Shown here: one piece after another, positions 8,518 to 15,926 of the stretch | Numbering within the stretch: the stretch's first letter is position 1 | Layout: every line of letters starts with the position of its first letter | Source: JAHQVK01 sp036788295 | GTDB lineage: Bacteria > Myxococcota > Kuafuiibacteriia > Kuafuiibacteriales > Kuafuiibacteriaceae | NCBI GenBank assembly: GCA_036788295.1 | Contig: DAIQNR010000020.1 | Location: forward strand, 1 to 64,000 | Length of the DNA stretch: 64,000 nucleotides | Direction of reading: 5' to 3' | Position numbers and translations under genes: made by a program | Notes under the pieces: model-generated | Told to the model about the DNA's origin: nothing | Seen by the model: only the letters and a program-made list of their open reading frames with translations | Database searches by the model: none

Positions 8518-9198
8518 TCAGCGACGCAAGAGGACGTAGACCGCGCCCGCGCCCCCGTCGCTCGGCCGGGCCGTGCAAAATGCGAGCACCCGCCGGGCGA
8601 TCCGCCCCCGCTCGAGCCAGTTTTTGAGCGCCACCTTGAGAACGGGGATGTTGTCCTTCGAGTTGAGTCCTCGGCCATGCACGATGAGCACGCAGCGGCG
8701 GCCTTGGGTGTGCACGTCGGAGAGGAACGCCTCCACCGCCACTCGCGCCTCCCGCTGGGTCATCCCGTGCAGGTCGAGGTGATCGCGAAAGGCGTAGTCG
8801 CCTCGGCGCAACCGCTGGAGGACGCGCCGGTCGAGCCCGGCGATGCCGCCCTCGATGAACTCGTCGGAGTCGGCGATATCGAAGTGAGCGGTCCCCTCCA
8901 CCAGGCTCACGAGCTCGGCGTAGGCCTCGGCGTCCTCGTCGTACACGGGGATGTGGTCGGCGTGCGGAGGCGGAAGCGGGCGCTCGGCCACGCCCCTCGG
9001 GTCGTGCAGGCGCTTCGCGCCCGACACCGCGTCCTGGAACAAGGCGGCGTCGCTCGGGGCCGGTGGCGGCACCACCGTGGGCCGGGCCCGGACCGGTCGA
9101 GCGGGCGTCCGAGGGGACGGCTCGGCCCGAACGGCGCGGCGCAGCTCGGGGGCCAGGGCCAGAAACGGGTTGTGAAACGGCTGCGGTTTCCGGGACAC
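8518..9198 (-). CDS. Smr-domain protein
   Basis: This 226-residue protein has a Pro/Arg-rich N-terminal half (about 1-110) and a C-terminal Smr domain. The Smr hallmarks are HLDLHGMTQREA, the VLIVHGRGLNSK loop and the final YVLLRR strand. Smr domains are nucleases acting on RNA or branched DNA and occur alone (SmrA/SmrB-like) or in MutS2. The GTG at 9198 is chosen because AGGAGG lies 5 nt upstream; a second GTG at 9204 falls too close to that ribosome-binding site. It leads the Smr-dgkA-KAS III unit. Confidence 0.85.
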   Translation of the reverse strand: MSRKPQPFHNPFLALAPELRRAVRAEPSPRTPARPVRARPTVVPPPAPSDAALFQDAVSGAKRLHDPRGVAERPLPPPHADHIPVYDEDAEAYAELVSLVEGTAHFDIADSDEFIEGGIAGLDRRVLQRLRRGDYAFRDHLDLHGMTQREARVAVEAFLSDVHTQGRRCVLIVHGRGLNSKDNIPVLKVALKNWLERGRIARRVLAFCTARPSDGGAGAVYVLLRR

Positions 9199-9441
9199 AC
9201 GCACCTCCTGCGGACCTAGCTCGGAGAAGGCCCTAGCACCGATGCGAACCCGGGGCACGACCGGAGCAGCTTCGACGCCATGTCGCCGCGGCGCGATGGG
9301 GGCGAGCCTTCCTCGACGTCTCGGAATGGATCGGCGGGCTCCACGGTTTTGCGGCCTCAGCAGCGGTTTGCTCGATCCGGTCCCCGTTCGGGGGTCGCCC
9401 GTCTCAACCTGCTTCGTCGCCCGCCGATATTCCCGGCTGCG

Positions 9442-10899
9442 ATGCCGAACCGCCGATCCGTCCTCATCATCGACCGGGACCCGGGCTTCCGGCGGAACGC
9501 GTCCCGCTTCCTGCGAGAACGCGGCTTCGCGGTGCTCGACGCCGCGGAAGCGGCGCTCGGCTTGTCCCTGCTCGAGGACGAGAGGCCGAGCTTCGTACTC
9601 CTCGACCTCGGAATGGCGGACCCATCCGGGATCGAGGTGCTCGAGACGGTAGCTCGATCGGCGGATCGCCCCCATGTGGTCGCGGTGGTGGGCCACGGCA
9701 AGGTCCCGGACATCGTGACCGCCATTCGAAACGGCGCCCTCGACGTGTTCGAGCGTCCGGTGGACGGAGAGCGCTTGGTGGCGCTGTTCGAGGAGACGCT
9801 CAACCACCTCGAGCACGGCCGACCTCGGCCGCTGGTGCTCGACCGGCGGCCCGAAGCCGACCTGCTCGTCGCCGCCAGCCCGGCGATGCAAGCCACCCTC
9901 GCCGCGGCCCGGTCCCTGGCCGAAGCGCCGCTGCTGCTCGTCGAGGGGGAATTCGGCGCCGGCCACGAGTGCGTCGCCCGCTACGCCCACGGGGTGAGCC
10001 CCCGAGGGTCGGGGCCGTTCATCCGGGTGGCCGAGCACCCCGACGGCGGCACGGTGGAGGACCACCTGTTCGGGACCGGCGATCAGAGCAGCGCGTTCGC
10101 CGATGCCCGGGGCGGGGTGGTGTTTCTCGAGTCGATCGGCTCGCTCGGTCCGGATGGGCAAGAGCGGCTGTCCCGGCTGCTGCAAGGCCTCTCGGCGGCG
10201 AAGGTCAGCGGAGCGGAGGTCCGGTGGCCACCGATGATCGCCGGCATGGACCGGGACCTCGACACCGAGGTCGCGGCCGGTCGGCTGCGGGAGGACATCG
10301 CCCTGGCGTTCGGGGTCGCGAGGGTCAAGGTCCCACCGCTTCGCCAGCGCCGGGAGGATATCCCCGAGATCGTACGCCGGCTGCTGCACGCCGTGCAGCG
10401 GCAGCTGGGCGCCGCCGGCCACTCGGTCAGCCCGAGGACGCTCGACCACCTCGCGGCCCGGGACTGGCCGGGCAACGTCACCGAGCTCATACAGGTCATC
10501 CAGGAGACCTGCGTGCTCGCCGATGGAGGCCTCATCGTGCTCGACCCGAGCGCCCGCCCGCCCTTGGGTCAGACCAGCGCGGAGTCCCCCGAGCCGAGCC
10601 ATCTCGGCTGGCGGCCGGCCCTCGACTTGTGCGGCGAGGTGCAGCCCTACGACATCTACGAGGCCGAGATCTTCCGCTTCGCGCTCGAGCACTCCGGCGG
10701 CTGCGTCTCCCGCGCCGCGGAGCTGCTCGGTGTGGGCCGGGCGACGATGTACCGCAAGATGCGGAGCTACAACATCGACGTGCCCCCAGTGGCGGAGCGG
10801 TCCATCGCTCGCAGCCGAGGCGCCCGCGCCCGCCGGCAGGAGGAGCGCGCGGCGGCCGAAGCCCGGCGTCGGGCGTTCCAGGAGCAGAACGCCTCCTGA
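9442..10899 (+). CDS. Degenerate NtrC-type response regulator
   Basis: This 485-residue protein has a receiver (1-125, with Asp55 in VLLDLGM but Arg105 where a Lys is usual), a sigma-54 AAA+ domain (about 145-375) and a C-terminal Fis-type helix-turn-helix (GGCVSRAAELLGVGRATMY). The AAA+ domain keeps REDI, PPLRQRREDIP and WPGNV. However, its Walker A reads GEFGAGHE (His175 for Lys), its Walker B reads VVFLES instead of FLDE, and the GAFTGA loop that contacts sigma-54 is absent. It therefore probably cannot hydrolyse ATP or open sigma-54 promoters, and likely works as a DNA-binding regulator or dominant modulator. Confidence 0.85.
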   Translation: MPNRRSVLIIDRDPGFRRNASRFLRERGFAVLDAAEAALGLSLLEDERPSFVLLDLGMADPSGIEVLETVARSADRPHVVAVVGHGKVPDIVTAIRNGALDVFERPVDGERLVALFEETLNHLEHGRPRPLVLDRRPEADLLVAASPAMQATLAAARSLAEAPLLLVEGEFGAGHECVARYAHGVSPRGSGPFIRVAEHPDGGTVEDHLFGTGDQSSAFADARGGVVFLESIGSLGPDGQERLSRLLQGLSAAKVSGAEVRWPPMIAGMDRDLDTEVAAGRLREDIALAFGVARVKVPPLRQRREDIPEIVRRLLHAVQRQLGAAGHSVSPRTLDHLAARDWPGNVTELIQVIQETCVLADGGLIVLDPSARPPLGQTSAESPEPSHLGWRPALDLCGEVQPYDIYEAEIFRFALEHSGGCVSRAAELLGVGRATMYRKMRSYNIDVPPVAERSIARSRGARARRQEERAAAEARRRAFQEQNAS

Positions 10900-11015
10900 C
10901 CGTTTCCGACCGGCAAGGCCGGTGCGAATCCGCGCACGCACTGCGCAGCCAACTTCGCCCTTCGTGACCGCAACGTGTCGGCTGAGGAACGATTCGGTCT
11001 TTCGATCACTTTGGT

Positions 11016-12185
11016 ATGCGCGATGCATCGAATCCGGCCGGAGCGCCGCGACCGATGCTCAGCCCGAACCAAGACCCCTCTGACCGCCGCCTTCGACCGG
11101 CCCCCCAACGCTCCTCCCCGCTGCCTTCGGGACGGGTCTGCGTGCTCTTGAACGCGAACGCCAAGCAGGTGGACGACCGGTGCATCGCCAGCTTCGCCCG
11201 GCATTTCTCGTCCGAGCAGCTCTTCGTGTCCCGCACCGCCGACGACGCGCTCCGGTGCGCCCGCCTCGCCATCGCCCGCGGGGACCGCGCCGTCCTCGTT
11301 GGGGGCGGCGACGGGAGCATTGCCAACTTCCTGAACGGTCTGGCCCAGGTGGCGGCCGAGCGCGAGTTTCGCGAAGCGACCGTCCCGGCGATCGGAATCC
11401 TGAAGCTCGGCACCGGCAACGCGCTGGCCTCGGTGGTCGACGCCGGCCGCCCGCTCGACGACGCGCTCTGGTTTCAAAACGGCGGGGGCGGCACCCGGCC
11501 GCTGCGAATGCTCGTCGATGACGAGACCAACACGCTGTTTCCTTTCGGCAGCGTCGGCCACGACGCGGCCGCTCTGAACGACTACGAGGCGATGGTCCAC
11601 GCCACCGGTTCGCGGTGGGGAAGGCGGCTCGCGAAGTCCCTCGTCGGTTACCTGTACGCGATCGGCACCCGGACCCTACCGGCCCAGCTGAGCCGTCCCG
11701 CCCCCTGGGTTCGGGTCTTCACCGGGGGAATGGCGTCGATCCTCGACCCGGAGACGAGCGAGGAGATCCCGCTCGAGCGGGGGGCCACCTTGTTCGAGGG
11801 ATCGGCGCGGGCCATCGTCATGGGCACCACCCCCTGCTACGGCTTCGGTATGCGGGTGATCCCGTTTGCGGAGCGCCGGACCGACCGCTTCCACCTTCGG
11901 GTCAGCACCGCGAGCGTCGGCTACCTCCTGCGGCACCTGAGACCGTTCTGGCGGGGGACGCTCCGCACCGACCGGTTCGTCGATTTCTTGGTGGAGGACG
12001 CGCGCGTCGAGTTGTCCGAGCCGACGCCGGCCCAGCTGTCCGGGGACGCCGCCGGCCACCGTCGGCGGTGGTCGGTTCGCCTCGCCGACACCCGGTTTCG
12101 GGTCCTGACCCGATCCTGCGCCGCCTCGGACCGCCGATCGACGCTGTACGCGCCCCCTGACGCCCCGCCACACTGCGGGCGGTGA
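11016..12185 (+). CDS. Diacylglycerol kinase catalytic-domain (lipid/sphingoid kinase) protein
   Basis: This 389-residue soluble lipid kinase has the DAGK_cat domain. Its nucleotide-binding motif GGGDGSIANFLNGL is followed by LKLGTGNALA, as in YegS/DgkB and sphingosine kinases. The C-terminal half carries the usual beta-sandwich region, with GTTPCYGFGMRVIPFAE. The substrate could be diacylglycerol, a sphingoid base or another membrane lipid. Two ATGs (11016 and 11058) are possible starts. The stop overlaps the GTG of the downstream pseudouridine synthase gene by 4 nt, so the two are coupled. Confidence 0.85.
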   Translation: MRDASNPAGAPRPMLSPNQDPSDRRLRPAPQRSSPLPSGRVCVLLNANAKQVDDRCIASFARHFSSEQLFVSRTADDALRCARLAIARGDRAVLVGGGDGSIANFLNGLAQVAAEREFREATVPAIGILKLGTGNALASVVDAGRPLDDALWFQNGGGGTRPLRMLVDDETNTLFPFGSVGHDAAALNDYEAMVHATGSRWGRRLAKSLVGYLYAIGTRTLPAQLSRPAPWVRVFTGGMASILDPETSEEIPLERGATLFEGSARAIVMGTTPCYGFGMRVIPFAERRTDRFHLRVSTASVGYLLRHLRPFWRGTLRTDRFVDFLVEDARVELSEPTPAQLSGDAAGHRRRWSVRLADTRFRVLTRSCAASDRRSTLYAPPDAPPHCGR

Positions 12186-13216
12186 CCGACACAGAACGGC
12201 TCATCGAGATCCCGTTCGAGGTGGGTCCCCATGAGCACGGCCTGCGCATCGACCTCTTCCTGTGTCGGCGCATGGTCCGAATGTCCCGAAGCCTCGCCGC
12301 TCGGCTCGTGCAGACCGGCCGGGTCCGACGGGTGCCGGCCGGACCTCTCAAGGCCTCGACGCGGGTCTTTCGCGGTGAGCAGGTCATCTTGCGCCGAAAG
12401 CCGCTCGACGAGGGTCCGACCGACGACATCGTGGTGCCGATCGTGCACGCCGACGACCGGGTCCTCGCCGTCAACAAGCCGGGGGACCTCGTGGTGCACC
12501 CGACCGCCTCCCACTACCACCGCACGCTCATTCGCATCCTCCGCAGCCGCCTCGGGGAGGAGTCCCTCGACCTCGCCCACCGCATCGACAAGGAGACGAG
12601 CGGGCTCGTGCTGCTCGCGCGCGACTTCGAGGCTGCGTCCGATCTGAAGGGCCAGTTCGCGCGGCGGCAGGTGGACAAGAGCTACCTCGCGATCGTTCGC
12701 GGGGTGCCGGCCGAACCCCGCCAGACGGTGACCGCGTCGCTGCGCCTCGCCGACACCCTCAGCCAGGTCGTCATGGAGGTGGTGCCTCCCGGCCACCCCG
12801 ACGCCCAGGCGGCCATCACCGACGTCGAGGTCCTGGCGTCGGGCGACGGGGCCGCCCTCGTACGAGCGCGGCCCCGAACCGGCCGCCAGCACCAGATACG
12901 GGTCCACTTGGCCCACATCGGCCACCCGATCCTGGGCGACAAACTGTACCTGGGCGGTGAAGCGTTTTTCCTCGACGCGATCCGCCCCGACTTTCCGCGC
13001 TCGGAGCTGGTCTGTGCGGTCGGCCACCCACGACAGGCGCTGCACGCCTACCAGGCCGGATTTCGCCACCCAGGGACGGGCGCGCGGATGACCGTCACCG
13101 CCCCGCTCGCCCCGGACCTCGAGGCCCTGGCCAAGGACCGGGGCATCGCGCTCGAGCACGGCCGTCCCGAAGCGGCCGCGGTCTTCGAAGACGGGCCAAC
13201 CGAGGGACTCAACTGA
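12182..13216 (+). CDS. RluA-family 23S rRNA/tRNA pseudouridine synthase
   Basis: This 344-residue protein has an N-terminal S4-like RNA-binding segment (about 18-75) and an RluA catalytic domain. The active-site motif is LAHRIDKETSGLVLLA with catalytic Asp136, and the C-terminal motif GRQHQIRVHLAHIGHPILGD is intact. RluC/RluD enzymes convert specific uridines of 23S rRNA to pseudouridine. It starts with GTG in a 4-nt overlap with the lipid kinase gene. Which uridine it modifies cannot be told from sequence alone. Confidence 0.9.
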   Translation: MTDTERLIEIPFEVGPHEHGLRIDLFLCRRMVRMSRSLAARLVQTGRVRRVPAGPLKASTRVFRGEQVILRRKPLDEGPTDDIVVPIVHADDRVLAVNKPGDLVVHPTASHYHRTLIRILRSRLGEESLDLAHRIDKETSGLVLLARDFEAASDLKGQFARRQVDKSYLAIVRGVPAEPRQTVTASLRLADTLSQVVMEVVPPGHPDAQAAITDVEVLASGDGAALVRARPRTGRQHQIRVHLAHIGHPILGDKLYLGGEAFFLDAIRPDFPRSELVCAVGHPRQALHAYQAGFRHPGTGARMTVTAPLAPDLEALAKDRGIALEHGRPEAAAVFEDGPTEGLN

Positions 13217-13742
13217 GGCGCCCAGCGTCCCCGCGAAGCAGCGCTCTCAGGACCTCGAACTCGGGGGCCGGCATCCCGGGGTGAATGAGCCGGCGCTCGA
13301 GCCGCAGGCCATCCTGCCTGCCTCCGTAGTGCCCGGGCAGGTACTCCCTGACCGTGAACCCGGAGCCCTCGTAGAAGCGGAGCGCGCCCACGTTGCCCAC
13401 CCGCACGTGCAGCCACAGCGACCCTGCCCCCGCCTCCCTGGCTTCGACCTCGAGAAAGCGCAAGAGAGCTTGCCCCACCCCGCGGCGCCGGACCCTCCGG
13501 TCCACCGCCAGCAGGAGCAGCTCGGCGTCCTGCTCTCCGAGCTCGAGGGCGGCAAAACCAGCGAGGAGCCCGCCCGGCGCCCGGGCGACGACCACCTCGG
13601 TGTCGTGTTGCCCCATGAGCCGAGCCACCGCCCCGGAGCGCCACCGCCAACCGAGCCCGCTCTCGAGCTCGTCTCGCGACAAGCGGGCGATCCGAGGGGC
13701 ATCGGCGACGGTCGCGAGCTCGAGCGAGATGCCTTCGGTCAT
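13209..13742 (-). CDS. GNAT N-acetyltransferase (RimI-like)
   Basis: This 177-residue GNAT-fold protein has the acetyl-CoA pyrophosphate-binding motif VRRRGVGQALL (motif A), followed by LHVRVGNVGALRFYEGSGF (motif B), which is the pattern of RimI-type protein N-alpha-acetyltransferases. The ATG at 13742 overlaps the stop of the upstream amidohydrolase gene by 4 nt. The 3' end overlaps the convergent pseudouridine synthase gene by 8 nt. The acceptor substrate is unknown. Confidence 0.85.
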   Translation of the reverse strand: MTEGISLELATVADAPRIARLSRDELESGLGWRWRSGAVARLMGQHDTEVVVARAPGGLLAGFAALELGEQDAELLLLAVDRRVRRRGVGQALLRFLEVEAREAGAGSLWLHVRVGNVGALRFYEGSGFTVREYLPGHYGGRQDGLRLERRLIHPGMPAPEFEVLRALLRGDAGRLS

Positions 13743-14449
13743 CGCCCCACTCCCGCCGCTGCCCGGACCGCGCCGACCAAGGAACGCGCGATCCGATCGG
13801 TCGCGCCGACGTGCCGCTGGCTCATCTCCACCATGATTCCCGCGTATCCATCCCCGAGGCGGCGGAGGCGAGTCACGAGGTAATCGGAGCGACCGTCGTA
13901 GGGGACGTTCGGCGCCGCATCGAGCCCTGCCGCGCCGAGCTCTACGGCGATTCGCGTGGCGAGGTCGGCCTCGAAGCGCCGGTCGGGGTCGAACAAGACC
14001 CCGACGTCCCACGGCCGCGGCGCCGCCCCGAACGAGGGGTCGAAGCTGTGCACCGAGAGATGAAGCACCGGGCCGGCGGCGAGGCGGCCCGCGACGAGGC
14101 CGGTCACCTCCTCCCAATAGGGGGCGTGGTAGCGGGCGATGCGCTCGGCCCGAGCGGCGGGCCCGAGAGCGCGATTGGCTGGGATCGCCACCCCGAACGC
14201 CAGCTCGGGGACCGCCTCGGGGTTGTCCGGGCCGCGGTTCAGGTCGGCCACGAGGCGGGTGAACCGGCCCAGCCGGACGGGAGCGTCGAGCGCCTCGGCC
14301 ACCGCCAGGGCCAGCGGCCGCGCCCCTGGGTCCCACGCCACGTGGGAGGCGAGCACGTCTGGACCGAGCCCCAGGTCCCCGAGCGGCTCCGGGACCTCGG
14401 CGCTCGCGTGCTCGCAGCTGACGACGACGCTCGCAGCGTTCACCGGCAC
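13739..14449 (-). CDS. N-formylglutamate amidohydrolase family protein
   Basis: This 236-residue protein matches the FGase/HutG-type family. An N-terminal VVVSCEHASAEVP segment holds the metal-binding Glu-His, HLSVHSFDP provides a further conserved His, and the C-terminus has YAGIMVEMSQRHV. These zinc-dependent hydrolases cleave N-formyl-L-glutamate or related acyl amino acids. No other histidine-utilisation gene is present, so a general N-acyl-amino-acid hydrolase role is equally possible. It is translationally coupled to the following GNAT gene (ATGA). Confidence 0.8.
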   Translation of the reverse strand: MPVNAASVVVSCEHASAEVPEPLGDLGLGPDVLASHVAWDPGARPLALAVAEALDAPVRLGRFTRLVADLNRGPDNPEAVPELAFGVAIPANRALGPAARAERIARYHAPYWEEVTGLVAGRLAAGPVLHLSVHSFDPSFGAAPRPWDVGVLFDPDRRFEADLATRIAVELGAAGLDAAPNVPYDGRSDYLVTRLRRLGDGYAGIMVEMSQRHVGATDRIARSLVGAVRAAAGVGR

Positions 14450-14579
14450 ATCTCATCACGGCCCAAGGCGACGCGAAAGGGCGGGCCGTTTTCTGCCCAC
14501 CACGAGCCCGGAGGCGACACGCCGTGGCGGCGAGTTTTCGCTTCACCGCGGCACGGGACCGCTGCTTTGCTCCCCGCCG

Positions 14580-15869
14580 ATGGGCTCCGTCGAACCTCGC
14601 CGCATCGCCGCCGTCGCGGCCTTGTTCGCCTCGTCCTTTCTCGCCGCGCCCTGGGCGGTCTACCAATGGATGGAGCTCGTCATCGCGCTCGACGGGGGGG
14701 AGGTCGCGTGCGCGGCCGGACCGACCTTCGACTGCCTCGCGGTGTGGTTTCATCCCGCCGCGAAGTCCGTTCACCGGCTCAGCGGGCTCCCGGTGGCCGG
14801 ATGGGGGCTCGTCTGGGCGTTGACCGCTTTCGTCGCGGCGGCCCGGCTCGCCTTGTCGCCCTCGGCCTCGGCCGCGCTGTCGGTGCATCTGGTGGGGGCG
14901 GTCGGCGCGGTCTCCTCGGTTCTGCTGTTCGCGCTCAGCGCGGCAAGCGGGACGTTCTGTCCCACCTGCCTCGCCACCTACGGGCTCGTCGGGGTGTACG
15001 TCGCCGGCGCCTTCGCTGGATGGCCGGTCCGGCGGGCCCCTTGGGTCCCGGCGATCACCCCGTTGGCGCTCGCCGTGGTCGGGGGCTGGGCCGGGCTGCT
15101 CGTGCCCGGGCTGAACACCGCCGTCGAGCCTTCATCGGGGCTCGAAACCCTGCGGGAACCGAAGCCGGCCCCAACGACGGCGGGGAACCCCCCTCAGGAT
15201 GAGCTGAGCCGGTTCATCGCGAGCCTGCCTCCGCGGGGCAAAGCGGCGCTCGCCGACACGGTGGCCGGGCTGCGCGGACCCATCAGGAACCAAGGCGTGG
15301 TCGCTCGCCGCCGAATCGGCCCGGACCAGGCCCCGGTGCTGCTGACCGACTTCAGCGACCTCCGCTGCCCCCACTGCCAGCGCCTGACCGCCGCCCTCGC
15401 CGAGCTTCGGGGCCGATTCGGCGACCAGTTCGCCGAAGACCCGCGCTACTTCCCCCTGTCCGCCGATTGCAACCCAGAGGTTCCGCCGTCGCTCGTGGAC
15501 CCCACCGGGGTGCGCTGCCTCGCGCCGAAGGTCCTTTTGTGCTTCGAGGACCGGCCGGAGTACCCGGAGCTCAGGGAGCGATTCTTCGCCGAAGAGAACC
15601 TCGACCGGGATCGAATGGCCCACTGGCTCGCGGAGGTCCTGAACGAGAAACCGGAGGCGATCGACTCCTGCGCCGAGTCCGCCGAAGTGGCGGAGAAGCT
15701 GGCGGCGGACATCGCCTACGCGATGCGCTACGACCTGAAGGGCACGCCGCTGCTGCTCTGGAATGGACGGGAGGTGCAAGGACACCCCCAGCTCCTGTTC
15801 GCCCTGCTGCTCGCAAACGGCGACCCTGACCACCCCGCGTTTCGCGCCCTCCCCTCGCCGACGCGGTAG
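14580..15869 (+). CDS. VKOR-DsbA fusion for oxidative protein folding
   Basis: This 429-residue protein fuses a four-to-five-span VKOR domain (about 1-180) to a periplasmic thioredoxin-fold domain (about 240-420). The VKOR part has paired loop cysteines (CAAGPTFDC) and a C-terminal CxxC in FCPTCLATYG that passes electrons to quinone. The DsbA-like part has CPHC in DLRCPHCQRL and a cis-proline in KGTPLLLWNG. The fusion would oxidise substrate thiols and be re-oxidised by its own VKOR module, replacing a DsbA/DsbB pair. It is convergent with clpA. Confidence 0.88.
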   Translation: MGSVEPRRIAAVAALFASSFLAAPWAVYQWMELVIALDGGEVACAAGPTFDCLAVWFHPAAKSVHRLSGLPVAGWGLVWALTAFVAAARLALSPSASAALSVHLVGAVGAVSSVLLFALSAASGTFCPTCLATYGLVGVYVAGAFAGWPVRRAPWVPAITPLALAVVGGWAGLLVPGLNTAVEPSSGLETLREPKPAPTTAGNPPQDELSRFIASLPPRGKAALADTVAGLRGPIRNQGVVARRRIGPDQAPVLLTDFSDLRCPHCQRLTAALAELRGRFGDQFAEDPRYFPLSADCNPEVPPSLVDPTGVRCLAPKVLLCFEDRPEYPELRERFFAEENLDRDRMAHWLAEVLNEKPEAIDSCAESAEVAEKLAADIAYAMRYDLKGTPLLLWNGREVQGHPQLLFALLLANGDPDHPAFRALPSPTR

Positions 15870-15899
15870 CGCGCCGGCCAACGGTCTGGCCGCGGCGCG
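15870..15899. terminator. Possible bidirectional terminator hairpin
   Basis: An inverted repeat with core GGCCA...TGGCC and bulged GC-rich extensions lies between the convergent VKOR-DsbA and clpA genes. There is no T-tract, so this is only a position-supported guess. Confidence 0.3.
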
Positions 15900-15926
15900 G
15901 ATGGCGCCTCCGGTGTTGGCGCCCGG

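Noticed and set aside
6710..8539. 609-residue plus-strand frame
   Set aside because: It is antisense to the KAS III and dgkA genes, both of which have intact catalytic motifs.
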